Below are positions 9,327 through 19,590 of a stretch of DNA of 64,000 nt, in pieces. The stretch is from Robertkochia flava (GTDB taxonomy: Bacteria > Bacteroidota > Bacteroidia > Flavobacteriales > Flavobacteriaceae): contig NZ_JAINZT010000007.1 of NCBI RefSeq assembly GCF_020166515.1, positions 124,001-188,000 of the forward strand, written 5' to 3'. A program made the position numbers and the translations under genes. The number at the start of each line of letters is the position of its first letter. Position 1 is the stretch's first letter. The notes under the pieces were generated by a model. That model saw nothing but the letters and a program-made list of their open reading frames with translations, had not been told where the DNA came from and searched no databases.

Positions 9327-11228
9327 ATGATGTTACGCTGGCTTTTATGTACAGGGTTGTTGATATTATTTCTGCCTGGAAGAGCATCCGACGGAATTCC
9401 CGAAGCGACTCCTGTCTGGGTATATCCCGAACACAGGGAGATCACGGCCCTGGCCATTAATAATTTAGATCCCGACCAGAGAACTATCCTTGAGCAGATG
9501 TGGGCCGAGGTTCGTATTGGGTATGAGACCCGGTTGTCTGCTTCAGCTGTTGATCCCGAACATGGGTTAGATTCGGAAGTACTGGACCTGGCTTCCTGGC
9601 CGGCTATCGCCGGCGACCATAGTTGTTCTCCGGTGCAATTAATGGATATTATACTTTTGAGCGACTGGATATTGAACGTAGACCGGATCGCTACACGATT
9701 GCGGAATGATCTCGACGAGGCAGAACGGGAGGATCAGATCATCAATGCGATACGAAATTCTGATATACGATTGCAACGGGCAGATCTGGACTATGCGACA
9801 AGGGCAGGGGCTAACAACGTGCACTTTCTTTTAGAAAGGAATGCTGTTGACGAGACGGCTGAAGATTATATGAAACGGTCGCTGCAGGCAGGGGCTCCCC
9901 TCAATGCCCTGGGGGCCTATGCGTTTTTCCATACCAAGGCATTGGAAAAAGTTACTCAATCTAAATTACCCAACCTGAGACAGGAGCAACGATCGGCCAT
10001 CCTGAGGGCGGCATTGGCCAATGAAGCCTTTGCCCTCCACTTTATCGAGGACGTGTTTGCTGCCGGGCATACGGCGGGAACCTGGGGTGTTGCGGCGCAG
10101 CGAAAAGGAACACACGATCACTATAATGAGGCCGGACTAGAGGTGGAAACCTGGGATAATGAGCCCCTGGTGCTTACCGGAGACGCTTATATGCGGCCGG
10201 AGGATGCCATGGTAGCTGCCAAAGCGGTTCAAATAAGCCTGGAGCAGTTGGTATCAGCAATGACAGCAGGAGCAGGCCACCTCCCTGTACCCTCAGGAAA
10301 TCTCGAATTCTCTCCCGAAACATTCGATGTATGCACAAATAGCGAGATGCCCAAAGTCGAATTTGACCTGGAGCTGCTCGACACGGTGTTGATGAGTACC
10401 CCAAAACCAGGGCTCTCTGAGGGATTGGGGCAATTGAATCGTTTTCGCACCGAATTAGGCCCTTTCATTGGCGTATCATCATCATTGGAGACCAGCTCCC
10501 TCGATGGGGGGTTCGGTACCGATCAAAATGAAGCCGCCCTGATCGGAACTATTGAAGCCAACCTGATCTTTGGTCTCGGCCTGGACGGGGTGATGAACCA
10601 GGCGGGAGACGGACTGACATTCTTCCAGGTGGGCTGGCGACAGGATTCGGCGACCACCAGCCAGTTTACCGATCCGGAGTCCACCTACCAGGGGAGCTCC
10701 ATAACCTCTACCATCCCGGGGCGTTCTGCCTTCAACCTGCGCATGCGCATGCCTTTCTGGCTTATCCCCGGCGATCTCATCCTGGTGGCACCTATTCTTT
10801 CATGGGCCTCGCCCAAAACCTTCCAGCGCATGGCCGTTACTGCAGGTAATGGAGGGGTTATTCCATGGCAATCGGGTATATCCACCCCGATCGGGCGCTT
10901 CCAGTTCGTCCTGGGCAGGGAAGTAGGGGTAACCCTGTACGGAAGGGGTCGGATCAGGGAATCCCTGATTATTCCCACCAATAATTTTAGCGATCCCTAC
11001 CTGGTAACTTATAGGTCCACCAAATGGGACTTTCCGTTTTTAGAGTATCAGCCCACGAGAATTTTCTCCAACACCCAAAGTGCGATATTGAAGCTTCAGT
11101 TTTCTGTAGGGGTGGACGTGCCCTCCAGGGAGCAGGTCCTGGCGCCGGAAGCCGCAACCGATATTGAGCTTGGAAATGTGTGGTATTTGGGCATAAGAAC
11201 AGTATTTCACTGGAGGCGTTATCTCTGA
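9327..11228 (+). CDS. Large exported protein with alpha-helical zinc-phospholipase-like domain
   Basis: 633 residues, the only long plus-strand gene in the left 44 kb. A signal peptide (about 1-21, ending GRAS-DG) is followed by a helical domain. Its HREITALAI near the mature N-terminus, FALHFIEDVFAAGHTAGTWG and KGTHDHYNEAGLE recall the His/Asp zinc-binding pattern of phospholipase C/P1-nuclease-like folds. Residues beyond about 350 are rich in Gly, aromatic and alternating hydrophobic residues, like an outer-membrane or beta-rich domain, and the protein ends in an aromatic stretch (VFHWRRYL). Function is unproven: zinc-dependent hydrolase activity is inference. Confidence 0.6.
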   Translation: MMLRWLLCTGLLILFLPGRASDGIPEATPVWVYPEHREITALAINNLDPDQRTILEQMWAEVRIGYETRLSASAVDPEHGLDSEVLDLASWPAIAGDHSCSPVQLMDIILLSDWILNVDRIATRLRNDLDEAEREDQIINAIRNSDIRLQRADLDYATRAGANNVHFLLERNAVDETAEDYMKRSLQAGAPLNALGAYAFFHTKALEKVTQSKLPNLRQEQRSAILRAALANEAFALHFIEDVFAAGHTAGTWGVAAQRKGTHDHYNEAGLEVETWDNEPLVLTGDAYMRPEDAMVAAKAVQISLEQLVSAMTAGAGHLPVPSGNLEFSPETFDVCTNSEMPKVEFDLELLDTVLMSTPKPGLSEGLGQLNRFRTELGPFIGVSSSLETSSLDGGFGTDQNEAALIGTIEANLIFGLGLDGVMNQAGDGLTFFQVGWRQDSATTSQFTDPESTYQGSSITSTIPGRSAFNLRMRMPFWLIPGDLILVAPILSWASPKTFQRMAVTAGNGGVIPWQSGISTPIGRFQFVLGREVGVTLYGRGRIRESLIIPTNNFSDPYLVTYRSTKWDFPFLEYQPTRIFSNTQSAILKLQFSVGVDVPSREQVLAPEAATDIELGNVWYLGIRTVFHWRRYL

Positions 11229-11397
11229 TCCTTTTCGCGACCGGAATCTTGCATGCAGCATAGCATTCAGCAGGAAATGCGGTGCCGTCACAGGAACGGG
11301 TTCCCAGATCATGTCAGGATATACCGTGTAATAAAAATATAAATCAGGATCAAGACGATTTGGAATCTATGGACTTAAATTCTTATAAACTTTCACG

Positions 11398-11736
11398 TCA
11401 TGTCACGGTGCGGTAGACCACCATAAGGAGTCCGACAAAAAAAATGGTAGTAAAGATGACCTTATTATGTTTAGCCAGCCAATTGGGTAAAAAAATATCA
11501 AAATTATCTTTCTGAGAGTCCGAATAGTTACGTGCAACAACGGTTAACGGACAGGACATCTTAAACAATACTAAAATAAGCCCTTCCGCAATGATAAGAC
11601 CTATACCTATCCAGGTGTAAATCGTTACAGTGTTGGTAATTCCCGCGTACAAAATGTAAAAGATAACCGCTACGAAAAACCCCCAGATGAGGGTATGAAG
11701 AACCTTAATAGCAAGGAGTTTATGAGTTGGTTTCAT
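11398..11736 (-). CDS. Small membrane protein with CPLTVVAR motif
   Basis: 112 residues with three hydrophobic segments (about 10-32, 38-58 and 92-108). The loop has CPLTVVARNYSDSQKDNFDIF, reminiscent of the CPLT motif in DUF2784-like small membrane proteins, but I cannot confirm the family. No function can be assigned. Isolated, with 169 and 229 bp gaps on either side. Confidence 0.6.
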   Translation of the reverse strand: MKPTHKLLAIKVLHTLIWGFFVAVIFYILYAGITNTVTIYTWIGIGLIIAEGLILVLFKMSCPLTVVARNYSDSQKDNFDIFLPNWLAKHNKVIFTTIFFVGLLMVVYRTVT

Positions 11737-11758
11737 ACGATGTTTTTCCTGTAGGGTA

Positions 11759-11960
11759 CACCAGGGTAAGACGATGCTCCCCCCGGGATTGGTTCAGATG
11801 TTTCATCTGTTGGTTACCTAAGCCCCTGTTGAGACATTAAATTAATGGATTTTAAGTAAAGAAGCCAGCACAATTGTCTGTCATCCTGGTTGTGAGCATG
11901 CATCTATTATTTTAGCGGATGATGTAGTTGGGTACCTGTCGGCCGGTTAATACCAGGTAG
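11759..11960 (-). repeat. Possible very decayed attC-like site
   Basis: The left part reads GGTAAGACGATGCTCC, like the arm of the site at 28239 (TGTAAGGCGATGCATCC). A GCCAGCACAATTGTCTG stretch near 11860 recalls sites such as that at 21495. No complementary core boxes can be recognised, so this is a weak call. Confidence 0.2.
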
Positions 11961-11965
11961 GAAGG

Positions 11966-12694
11966 TCATAACCAGGGTTGTGCTTTTGTTATTTCTTTTT
12001 GATACCGGAGCAGGACTTTTAACAGTTCGCTGCATTCATCAGATACATTTTCTACAGATCTTAATCTTCCATTCGCAAAATTTTTTCTGATGGTATTAGC
12101 CACTTTGGGTTCCCTTAACAATAGTTTTATTTCCTCACCGGAGGAAGAGTTAATGTTTTTCAGTCTTTCTTTAGCCATAGTAAATATTTCACGTGTCGCT
12201 TCCCTGTACAAATTCTCATCCTGTAGAAAGAGGTCATAGGTGTAATAGATACCTACTATTTTTTTTCTGAGAACATCATCTTTAATGATATCCAGATTGC
12301 TACTGCTTTTCATTTCGTCAATAGTAGAAGTGCTTGGAGAAAAAATTTTGTAGGGATTCCATTGGTATAGAAAATACCTGGGAAGGGAATCCATTGAAAG
12401 TTCAGGATGGTTTAATAATTTAACTATGGAATCTTTGGCATTGGAAGTTAGGGTAGCCTCTGCATAAACACTTTGAAGATTCGTAGAATCTTTTCTCAGA
12501 TCACTTATGATATCGGTAATGTATCTAACCTCAAGATTTCTGTTTTGAATTTCATGCTGCCGGTTATTAATGGAAAGTGCAATGAGAATACCTATGACCA
12601 CGAGAAAAATTTCTCCAAAGGCATATTTTAAATAGTTTACGATCTTACCTTCCTTTAAATTCGTCTTGCGAATATTTCTGAAAAATTTTATCAT
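11966..12694 (-). CDS. DUF6090 family membrane protein (paralogue 1)
   Basis: 242 residues. The N-terminus MIKFFRNIRK, the amphipathic segment NYLKYAFGEIFLVVIGILIAL and the following NN are the DUF6090 signature. One membrane helix is at about 26-45; the remainder is long, charged and helical. Three further paralogues lie at 25500, 26369 and 27447. The function is unknown. It is bounded on its 5' side by a decayed attC-like site, so it may be an old cassette. Confidence 0.85.
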   Translation of the reverse strand: MIKFFRNIRKTNLKEGKIVNYLKYAFGEIFLVVIGILIALSINNRQHEIQNRNLEVRYITDIISDLRKDSTNLQSVYAEATLTSNAKDSIVKLLNHPELSMDSLPRYFLYQWNPYKIFSPSTSTIDEMKSSSNLDIIKDDVLRKKIVGIYYTYDLFLQDENLYREATREIFTMAKERLKNINSSSGEEIKLLLREPKVANTIRKNFANGRLRSVENVSDECSELLKVLLRYQKEITKAQPWL

Positions 12695-12721
12695 CGGTTA
12701 TAAGTTGGTCATGTGGGAGTT

Positions 12722-12874
12722 CATAGGTAAGGCTTTGCGCTCTTGCTATCCTTGACCGAGGTAGGCGTGGAGGCCGGTAACCCGTAAAGAAGCCTTTTCT
12801 TTTTGTAATTAGTTCTCCATGAAGATAAAGAAAATAGTCTGATTCTTACAGAATTGGAGCGCTACGATATTGTA
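12722..12874 (-). repeat. Decayed attC-like site (class B)
   Basis: The left arm ATAGGTAAGGCTTTGCGC corresponds to the arm AACGGTAAGGCTATGCAC of intact sites. The middle holds GATAAAGAAAATAGTCTGAT and TTCTTACAG, nearly identical to class B sites such as that at 37265. It continues as GAGCGCTACGATATTGTAA, corresponding to GCGCTTGGGTATAGCC plus core. The core boxes are no longer complementary to the neighbours. Confidence 0.55.
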
Positions 12875-12875
12875 A

Positions 12876-12910
12876 AGGTTTCAGGCTGATCTTAGACCAG
12901 CCTGAAACCT
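12876..12910. terminator. Long perfect hairpin, possible bidirectional terminator
   Basis: A 13-bp perfect inverted repeat (12876-12888 with 12898-12910) with a 9-nt loop. It follows the decayed attC-like site in the gap between the CPBP protease gene and the DUF6090 gene. No clear T-run, so termination is only a suggestion. Confidence 0.4.
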
Positions 12911-13074
12911 GTCGCAGCCCTGATTTCCCGCAGATCACTCCGTTTAGTTATGTATAACCTCTTCTTTACAGTATTCTTATATGCTTTTCCTCTTCACCAC
13001 TTGAATTGCCAAGGTGATTCATGGCTATCGTAAAGAGTGAAATCCCACATAGTCTTTGTTGTAAAAAGGATAGC

Positions 13075-13890
13075 CTATTGCACTTTGGCAACCTTATGAT
13101 TAACAAATTTCTTAGTGCTGAGAACGCCCCGGAACAACACAATACTCCCTGTTACCAGCATGAATAACAGCACAAGGGTATTCAGGGTGTTCGCCTCTCG
13201 CAGTACGTCCGGGGAAAAATACAACAGTAAAAAGCTAATCATATCTACCAGGAAATGAGCCATAATAACCACCCCTGTAGATCTTAAGTGGTCTGCAACA
13301 TAACTAAACAGAACAGAAACCAACAGGTAGGGTATCAAGAGTGGCAAGGGTAGAAAGTGAAGCGCAGCGAAGATAAGTCCGGTCAGGGCAAAACCTATCC
13401 ACCTTCCATAACTTCTCACCAATACATTTTGAATATGGGCCCGGTACACTATTTCTTCTATTAACCCTGCTGAAAAGGCCAGCACAATGAGCATAGGCAC
13501 TGCAGTGGTGGCTTTTAAAGCCGTAAAGCTTTGTATGTAGACCAATTGCTCGGTACTCTGTATATCAAATGCATAAGAAAAAAGAGTGATGATGGATGGG
13601 AGAATCAGGATAATGGCCAGAATAAATGACCAGTTTAAAGGGCTTTTATAATCAAAACAAAATGATAACCGGACATCCGATTCCTTATCAAATTGTGTAT
13701 ATCGTTTATTGAGTTTATAGAAGAAATACAAGAAGAGGGAGACCAGGGGAACAGACCACGGCCATTCATTTCCATATTGGGCATTGATACCGATCAAACC
13801 CTGAATAGCAATAATTATCGGGTAAAGCAGCACAATGTTCAGAAGGATGGCTTTTACCCAGGCAGGCATTTTTTTCCAAAGTGTTTTCAT
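13075..13890 (-). CDS. CPBP-family intramembrane glutamic protease
   Basis: 271 residues with about eight hydrophobic helices. The CAAX-protease/bacteriocin-processing (CPBP) motifs are EEIVYR (Glu145, Glu146, Arg150) and FAALH (Phe174 to His178), followed by a third motif region HFLVDM. Such proteins are membrane-embedded endopeptidases of the Rce1 type. It lies 75 bp downstream of the AraC-type regulator gene on the same strand, so co-transcription is plausible. Confidence 0.85.
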   Translation of the reverse strand: MKTLWKKMPAWVKAILLNIVLLYPIIIAIQGLIGINAQYGNEWPWSVPLVSLFLYFFYKLNKRYTQFDKESDVRLSFCFDYKSPLNWSFILAIILILPSIITLFSYAFDIQSTEQLVYIQSFTALKATTAVPMLIVLAFSAGLIEEIVYRAHIQNVLVRSYGRWIGFALTGLIFAALHFLPLPLLIPYLLVSVLFSYVADHLRSTGVVIMAHFLVDMISFLLLYFSPDVLREANTLNTLVLLFMLVTGSIVLFRGVLSTKKFVNHKVAKVQ

Positions 13891-13964
13891 TGTTATAGAT
13901 TTTAATTACAATGCAAACATGTTCAAATAAAGCCGTTTAGACGTCCATTTAAGATTAAACGGAC

Positions 13965-15083
13965 TTATTTATGTGTACTTCTGTACTGTTTAGGGGTAAG
14001 GCCGGTTTTTTCCTTGAAAATTTTATTAAAGGTAGATTTACTTTTAAAGCCATTTTGGTAGGCCAGGACGATGATCTGTTCCTCGGTTTCGATCAACTCT
14101 TTTTTTACGCCTTCTATTCTGTAGTGGTTGACCAGGTCATAAAAATTATCGAATTCACTCCACTTGATCAGGTCGGTTAATTGAGCCGATTTTATATCCA
14201 TATGCCGGGCTAATTTCTTTAAGGTTAATTCTTCATCCAGATAGTATTTTTCTTTTTGTAGCCCTTCTTTTAATTTTTTCAGGAGATCAACCTGGCTTTC
14301 GTCCGGATGTGTTTTTTGAGGATTTGCCGACTTTGATTTTCTGCCCAATGATTTTGTGGGTACATACGTCTGGTTTAATAATTTAAAACTAAAGAATACA
14401 CTAAATCCAACCAATGCAATGAGCACAGCCCCGGCTATATAAAATGAGGGGAAAAAGGGATAGATATATAAAATGAAATAGATTAGAACAGGAATAAAAA
14501 ACAGTCCGACCCATAAACGGTGAAAAGTGATGATCCAGGTGGCTGTTCGATTGTCGATGGAGGAATAATGGTCAAATAAACGTTGATTGTACAATCTAGC
14601 GATCCTCGCGGCTTTATAAATGTAAACCAGGCTTATTCCAAGTACGATAAGAATGTATACACTATCATAAATATCAGCCATGGCCTTACCGTCGAGCATA
14701 TTACGGACGGCGGATTGATATTCCGCCATGATCGCATTGGGAGCATACATCAATAAATAGGTGGAATAAACAAAAAGTAGCAGGAATGGAACAAAGTGTA
14801 ACCAATCGGTTCTTTTAAATCCTTTTGGATCCACCAGTGATCGGGTATACAACCAAAACAGGGGGCCGTCCAGTAAGAGCAGGGTTTGATCATAAATGAT
14901 GTAAAAAGCCGGAGGGGTTTGGTTCACATCAAGTTTTACGTAGATCAGCAAAAACCGTATCAGCCAGAGCAATAACAGCAAAAGGCCAAATTTCTTGGAA
15001 CTTTTATTGAGTACATCCTTATTGATAATTTGTACACCAACAAATACCAAAATTCCAATAATGCCGGCAATTAAAAGTCTCAT
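13965..15083 (-). CDS. AraC-family transcriptional regulator with membrane-spanning N-terminus
   Basis: 372 residues. The N-terminal 230 residues form about seven membrane helices. The C-terminal 100 residues are an AraC/XylS double helix-turn-helix ending in FKSKSTFNKIFKEKTGLTP and KQYR. This membrane-bound AraC arrangement is common in Flavobacteriia and links an extracytoplasmic or membrane signal to transcription. A possible target is the adjacent CPBP protease gene; this is inference from proximity. Confidence 0.85.
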   Translation of the reverse strand: MRLLIAGIIGILVFVGVQIINKDVLNKSSKKFGLLLLLLWLIRFLLIYVKLDVNQTPPAFYIIYDQTLLLLDGPLFWLYTRSLVDPKGFKRTDWLHFVPFLLLFVYSTYLLMYAPNAIMAEYQSAVRNMLDGKAMADIYDSVYILIVLGISLVYIYKAARIARLYNQRLFDHYSSIDNRTATWIITFHRLWVGLFFIPVLIYFILYIYPFFPSFYIAGAVLIALVGFSVFFSFKLLNQTYVPTKSLGRKSKSANPQKTHPDESQVDLLKKLKEGLQKEKYYLDEELTLKKLARHMDIKSAQLTDLIKWSEFDNFYDLVNHYRIEGVKKELIETEEQIIVLAYQNGFKSKSTFNKIFKEKTGLTPKQYRSTHK

Positions 15084-15159
15084 TAGTTGATATTAGCTGT
15101 TTTTGATGGGGGAATTAGTGAGGTGTAAATTTAGATAAATGGAACAGATTAACAGACCG

Positions 15160-15243
15160 TTACCAATCAGGCTATGTGCTTTTATACGCGTCCGCTACCC
15201 CGGGTACCGGGAATCCAGATAGTTGCGTTATAGCCATTGCCAG
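15160..15243 (-). repeat. Short decayed attC-like site
   Basis: The plus-strand left arm GTTACCAATCAGGCTATGTGC and right arm GTTATAGCCATTGCCAGG preserve the GGCTAT / TATAGCC pairing of intact sites, with a GC-rich palindrome (CCCCGGGTACCGGG) in the centre. At about 85 bp it is the shortest site. The sequence beside the amidohydrolase stop (CCAGGTATA) partly matches the complement of the sequence before its start (TGTACCTGAT), hinting that this gene was once a cassette. Confidence 0.45.
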
Positions 15244-15249
15244 GTATAG

Positions 15250-16158
15250 TTATTCCAGTTTCAAAAATCTGGCGGCATTGTTATAGAAAATATCTTCCCT
15301 TTCTTTCTCAGTAAGGAAATCCAGCCCATTAAGAAAATCAATCGATTTTTCAATGGCATACGGCCAAACCATTTGGTCAGAACCAAACATCACCCTATCC
15401 AGGTAGCCGGCCTCTTTAATGTCTTTTAGAAATTGCTTTACATATCGCTGTGTGTTGGGCTCTACCCAAAGCAAAACAGCGATATCCGTATAGAGCTGAG
15501 GGTAATAGGCCATAAGCCGAATGGCGTGTTCCGGCCAATCTTCTCCACCGGCATGCATCAAATAAATCCTGAGTTTAGGATATTTTACCAATACATCTTC
15601 TATCAGATAGGGATCTCCAAGAGCGAGCCTTGCTTTCGGCGCCCAGGAGTAGGTGCCTCCGGGATCTCCTCCACCGGTATGTACGGCTACGGGAATGTCA
15701 TATTTTTCGCAGATCCGGAGGTACGGCTGCCAGATGTCATCACTTAACGTAGTCCCCCCATAATAGGGACCCAATTCACCAAAGATCGTGATCTTCTTTT
15801 CCCTGACCAGTTGTTCAAATTTGATGCTATCCATTTCATAATCCTTCGGATCAAACATAAGAATACCCCTGATAATACGGTTGTCCTGATCTTCCCGGGC
15901 CCAATGCGCTACGCTTTCAGGACTTCCGCTCACTGCAGCTTTAACAATGTTAAACTTTTTAAATGCAGCAAAGCATTCCTGCATATGGGTTTGAGCATCG
16001 GGGGATCCTTTTACCCCGTAAAAATCGGTTGCAGGCTCCCTTACCCCAAAGTCATCCTCTGAATAGGAGTGGACATGCATGTCAATGATCCGGGTTTGCG
16101 CACTTACCAACCAAGATTGGGTAAGAATAATTAATGTAACTAAAAGAATTCTTTTCAT
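15250..16158 (-). CDS. Exported amidohydrolase-family metal-dependent hydrolase
   Basis: 302 residues from ATG at 16158. The frame is open to 16260, but that extension lies inside a decayed attC-like site. The signal peptide ends VSA-QT. Metal-binding motifs are DMHVHS (His28, His30), AVHTGGG, YLMHAGGEDW and FGSDQM. These define the amidohydrolase-2 (ACMSD-like) TIM-barrel clan, which acts on C-N bonds or decarboxylates. The substrate is unknown. Sites on both sides suggest an ancient cassette. Confidence 0.8.
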   Translation of the reverse strand: MKRILLVTLIILTQSWLVSAQTRIIDMHVHSYSEDDFGVREPATDFYGVKGSPDAQTHMQECFAAFKKFNIVKAAVSGSPESVAHWAREDQDNRIIRGILMFDPKDYEMDSIKFEQLVREKKITIFGELGPYYGGTTLSDDIWQPYLRICEKYDIPVAVHTGGGDPGGTYSWAPKARLALGDPYLIEDVLVKYPKLRIYLMHAGGEDWPEHAIRLMAYYPQLYTDIAVLLWVEPNTQRYVKQFLKDIKEAGYLDRVMFGSDQMVWPYAIEKSIDFLNGLDFLTEKEREDIFYNNAARFLKLE

Positions 16159-16175
16159 ATCATGCCATTTAATTG

Positions 16176-16389
16176 TACCTGATGGTAAGGCCATGCACAC
16201 CCGACATCCCTTTTCGGCAGGAAATCCAACAGGGGTTAAGGCAGGCAGGGTATGCGGCAATTTTAACGCTGTTCCCGGCGGAAACCGAAAGCCTGGTTGT
16301 GTTTATGAATTTATAACATTTTGTGGTAAGAAACCAGCTATTTGTCTGCCTGTTGTAAGCAGGTAGATGCACTACCCGCAGTAAGGTAA
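16176..16389 (-). repeat. Decayed attC-like site (class A with inserted palindrome)
   Basis: The left arm GGTAAGGCCATGCACACC, the middle GCCTGGTTGTGTTTATGAAT and GTAAGAAACCAGCTATTTG match class A sites. It carries an extra GC-rich palindromic stretch (CCCTTTTCGGCAGGAAATCC) found in other decayed sites. Gap 16159-16550 otherwise shows nothing convincing. Confidence 0.6.
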
Positions 16390-16550
16390 ATAGTTTTGTT
16401 ATTATCCGGTTATTTCGACAAGTACGGTGTCTTTATGTATTGTTTTTCCGAGCGCATACCGCGATAGATCACTCCCTGTAAAAAACAGCAAGCGGAGTTA
16501 TAGCCGGGAATAGTGCATATCCAACTAAAAATTTCCTTAGGACCAGGAAA

Positions 16551-19547
16551 CTAATCCAACACATCCTTGATTTGATCCATCTGTTGCAGCAGCTCGTTGT
16601 ACCTGTCGTAGGCATCCTTACCTGGCAGCTGATCTGCCCTGTTGAGCATACTGTACAAATAGGATATCTGGTCAGTCAGTTGGGGCTGCATATAAATGCC
16701 TTCCGCGGTTTGCAGTTTATTCAGTACCTCCTGCAATTCTTTTGATTTCGTCTTGTCTTCAGTGTTTTTTATTTCTTTTTCCAGGGAATCTTCCAATTTT
16801 CTTGATGTTTCCAATAGAGACAACACCTTTTCCTGTAACCTGGCTTGCTCGGTTATATCCTCTAAAGAAACACCCACATCTTTTAATCTTGGATCGATCC
16901 ATAGTTCGAATTCCCGGGTAGCCTTCCATGATCCGGCGGTGAGGGTTACTGTGTACGTTCCGGGGGGTACTATCGGTCCGTTTTTGTATCGTCTGTTGGG
17001 CTCTTTATGCCAGGCTCCTGTACTTACAAAATCCCATTCAAAACGGTTCATGCCTTTATTCGTCGACAAACTTTTATTTGTGATAAACCTGATATCTTCC
17101 GTAGACATATCTCTTACAGTTGTTGGTTTCTCTTTTAGTTGCGTAGTATCGCTCACTATGTAATACACCACCTTTCCCTTTTCGTCTTTAATTTCAAGGC
17201 TAATAGGTTGTTCCGGTTGTTCCGGGAAATGGTAATCAATTTTAACCGAGGGCCTCGGATATTCCGGGCTCGAACTGTTCGATGCACCTGAAGGCATGCG
17301 ATACTTAAAGGTGTTTTTCGGTTTGAATAAAATATTTTCACCCGTTTTTTCAGGCGTATATTGTCTAAGGGTGGTAATATTATCCAGGATCCAGAAGCCT
17401 CTTCCCATGGTGCTCAATACAATATCATCCCGATGAATCTTGAGGTCGGTTACGGTAGTAACGGGTAAATTTTGCTGAAAAGGTTTCCATGTCTTTCCAT
17501 CATCGAAAGAGACAAACACACCATATTCAGTGCCTGCGTACAGCAAACCTTCTTTTTTAGGGTCTTCACGGATAACCCTGGTAGGGTAATCCATTGGGAT
17601 GCCATTTTCTCCATCGGTAAGGAGTTCCCATGATTTCCCGTAGTTCGACGTTTTAAAAATATAGGGTTTGGGATCCCCTAACTGCTGCCTTATTACGCTT
17701 ACATATGCTTTTGCCGGGTTATGTGGTGAAGGTTCCACCGCATCCACCCTTCCTCCGGAAGGCAGTTTTTTAGGAGTTACTTTAGCCCATGTTTTACCTC
17801 CATCCTGAGTAACGTGAACCGGCCCATCGTTAGCTCCAACCCAAATTACCCCTTGTTTTACGGGCGATTCCCGAATGGCATAGATGGTACTGTAAAATTC
17901 CTCTCCGGTAATATCCCGGGTAATCGGGGCCCCTGATATCACTTGTTTATCGGCTTCAAAGGCAGTTAAGTCAGGTGAGATCGTCTCCCAGGTTTTGCCT
18001 TCATCGGTTGTTTTGTGAACGAACTGGCTGCAATGATACACCACAGAAGGATCGTGAGGAGATACGTGAATGGGGGATACCCGTTGAAACCTGTACTCAA
18101 GGTCCTTCGGATTATGCCCATACATGAAGGAAGCACCCACATAATACTGCATTTCCATGCCGGTTTCTTTATTAAACACGCCAAACCTGCCCTTGCAATT
18201 GGAATAAACAATATTGGGGTTCCCAGGCTTAGGTACTGCCGGACCGGTCTCACAGCCCCCTGTATTGATGATATACCCCGTTCCGGGGGTTTGTACGGCG
18301 TAGGGCGCCTGGGTGGGTACAGCAATGGTACTGTAGTTATCCTGCTGTCCGCCATATACCCAGTACGGATACTGGTCGTCTGCTTCTACCTGGTAAATTT
18401 CGGCAGTAGGCTGGTTAAACTGGCTTGACCACGAGGCACCGCCATTTAGGGTTACATTGGCCCCACCATCATTGGACTGAATAAAAATGTCCGGATTGTC
18501 GGGGTTCATCCACATATCATGATTATCTCCGTGAGGAGAGGAGATCTCCTTCCAGGTTTTACCTCCGTCTACCGATTTATAATAATTGGTAGCCAGGGAA
18601 TACACTACCTCAGGATTTTTCGGATCTACTCTTAGATTGGTGTAATAAAAGGGTCGTGTTCGTATGCCTTCATCGCTGGAAACCTGCTTGAACGATTGCC
18701 CTTGGTCAACCGATTTGTACAATCCACCCTCATCCCCGGGGGCCTCAACCAATGCATAGACGAGTTTTTAATCGGCCTGAGTTACCGCCAGGTCGATCTT
18801 GCCGACCAGCTCCTCTGGCAGGCCTTTAGTGATTTTGTCCCAACTCTTTCCACCATCAACTGATTTGTAAATACCCCCTTCCGAAGGAGTTCCTCCACTA
18901 ATGATGGACCAGGGTTTACGTTCGGCTTTCCACGCTGTGGCAAACAGTATTTCCGGATTTGATGGTAAAAATTCAATATCATAAACCCCGGTCTCTTCAG
19001 AGATCGACAACACTTTCTCCCAGGTTTTACCTCCGTTCGTCGTTTTGTAAACCCCACGTTCCGGATTGGACCTGAAGGCCTTTCCAATTGCCGCTACATA
19101 TACGATATTATGGTTATCCGGGTGAATTCTCACCGCCCCGATTTGTCCGACGTCCGGCAATCCAATAAAATCCCAGGTGGTACCCCCATCAATGGATTTA
19201 TACATTCCGCGGCCTTCAATGACGTTGCTTCTTAATCCATCGCTACCCGTGCCCACATATACGATATTCGGATCGTTTTGCACCACTGCTATGGCGCCAA
19301 TGGAAGGTGTTGAAAAGAATCCATCAGAAACGTTCTTCCAATTCTTCCCATAGTCATCGGTTTTCCATACCCCACCTCCTGTTGCTCCCAGATAAAAGGT
19401 GGATGGAGCCACCCGGACACCGGCAACGGCAGTAACCCTGCCACCCCGATAGGGGCCTAGGTTTCGGTATTGCAATGCATCGAAGTCTTGTGCAATGGTA
19501 GCGCTCGTCATGAGCAGCGCAGCAAAAAAGAATAGAAATCGTAACAT
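16551..19547 (-). pseudogene. VPS10/sortilin-like BNR-repeat exoprotein interrupted by an in-frame stop
   Basis: A signal peptide from ATG 19547 (MLRFLFFFAALLM, ending IAQ) leads into BNR/Asp-box repeats such as GGGVWKTDDYGKNW, GVYKTTNGGKTWEKV and DDGKTWKPF. The frame is broken once, by TAA at 18768-18770 (AVTQAD-stop-KLVYALVEAPGDEGG). After it the same frame runs to 16551 without any shift. Together the halves make about 998 residues, the usual length of these secreted glycosyl-hydrolase-annotated beta-propeller proteins. Either a recent nonsense mutation inactivated the gene, the stop is read through, or it is a sequencing error. Both flanks carry decayed attC-like sites. Confidence 0.85.
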
Positions 19548-19590
19548 GGAATTGATTTTGGTTGGCAAAATATATTTTTAGTGCTCAATA

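Noticed and set aside
16159-16260. Longer N-terminus of the amidohydrolase
   Set aside because: The extension is translated decayed attC-like sequence; the ATG at 16158 is followed by a normal signal peptide.
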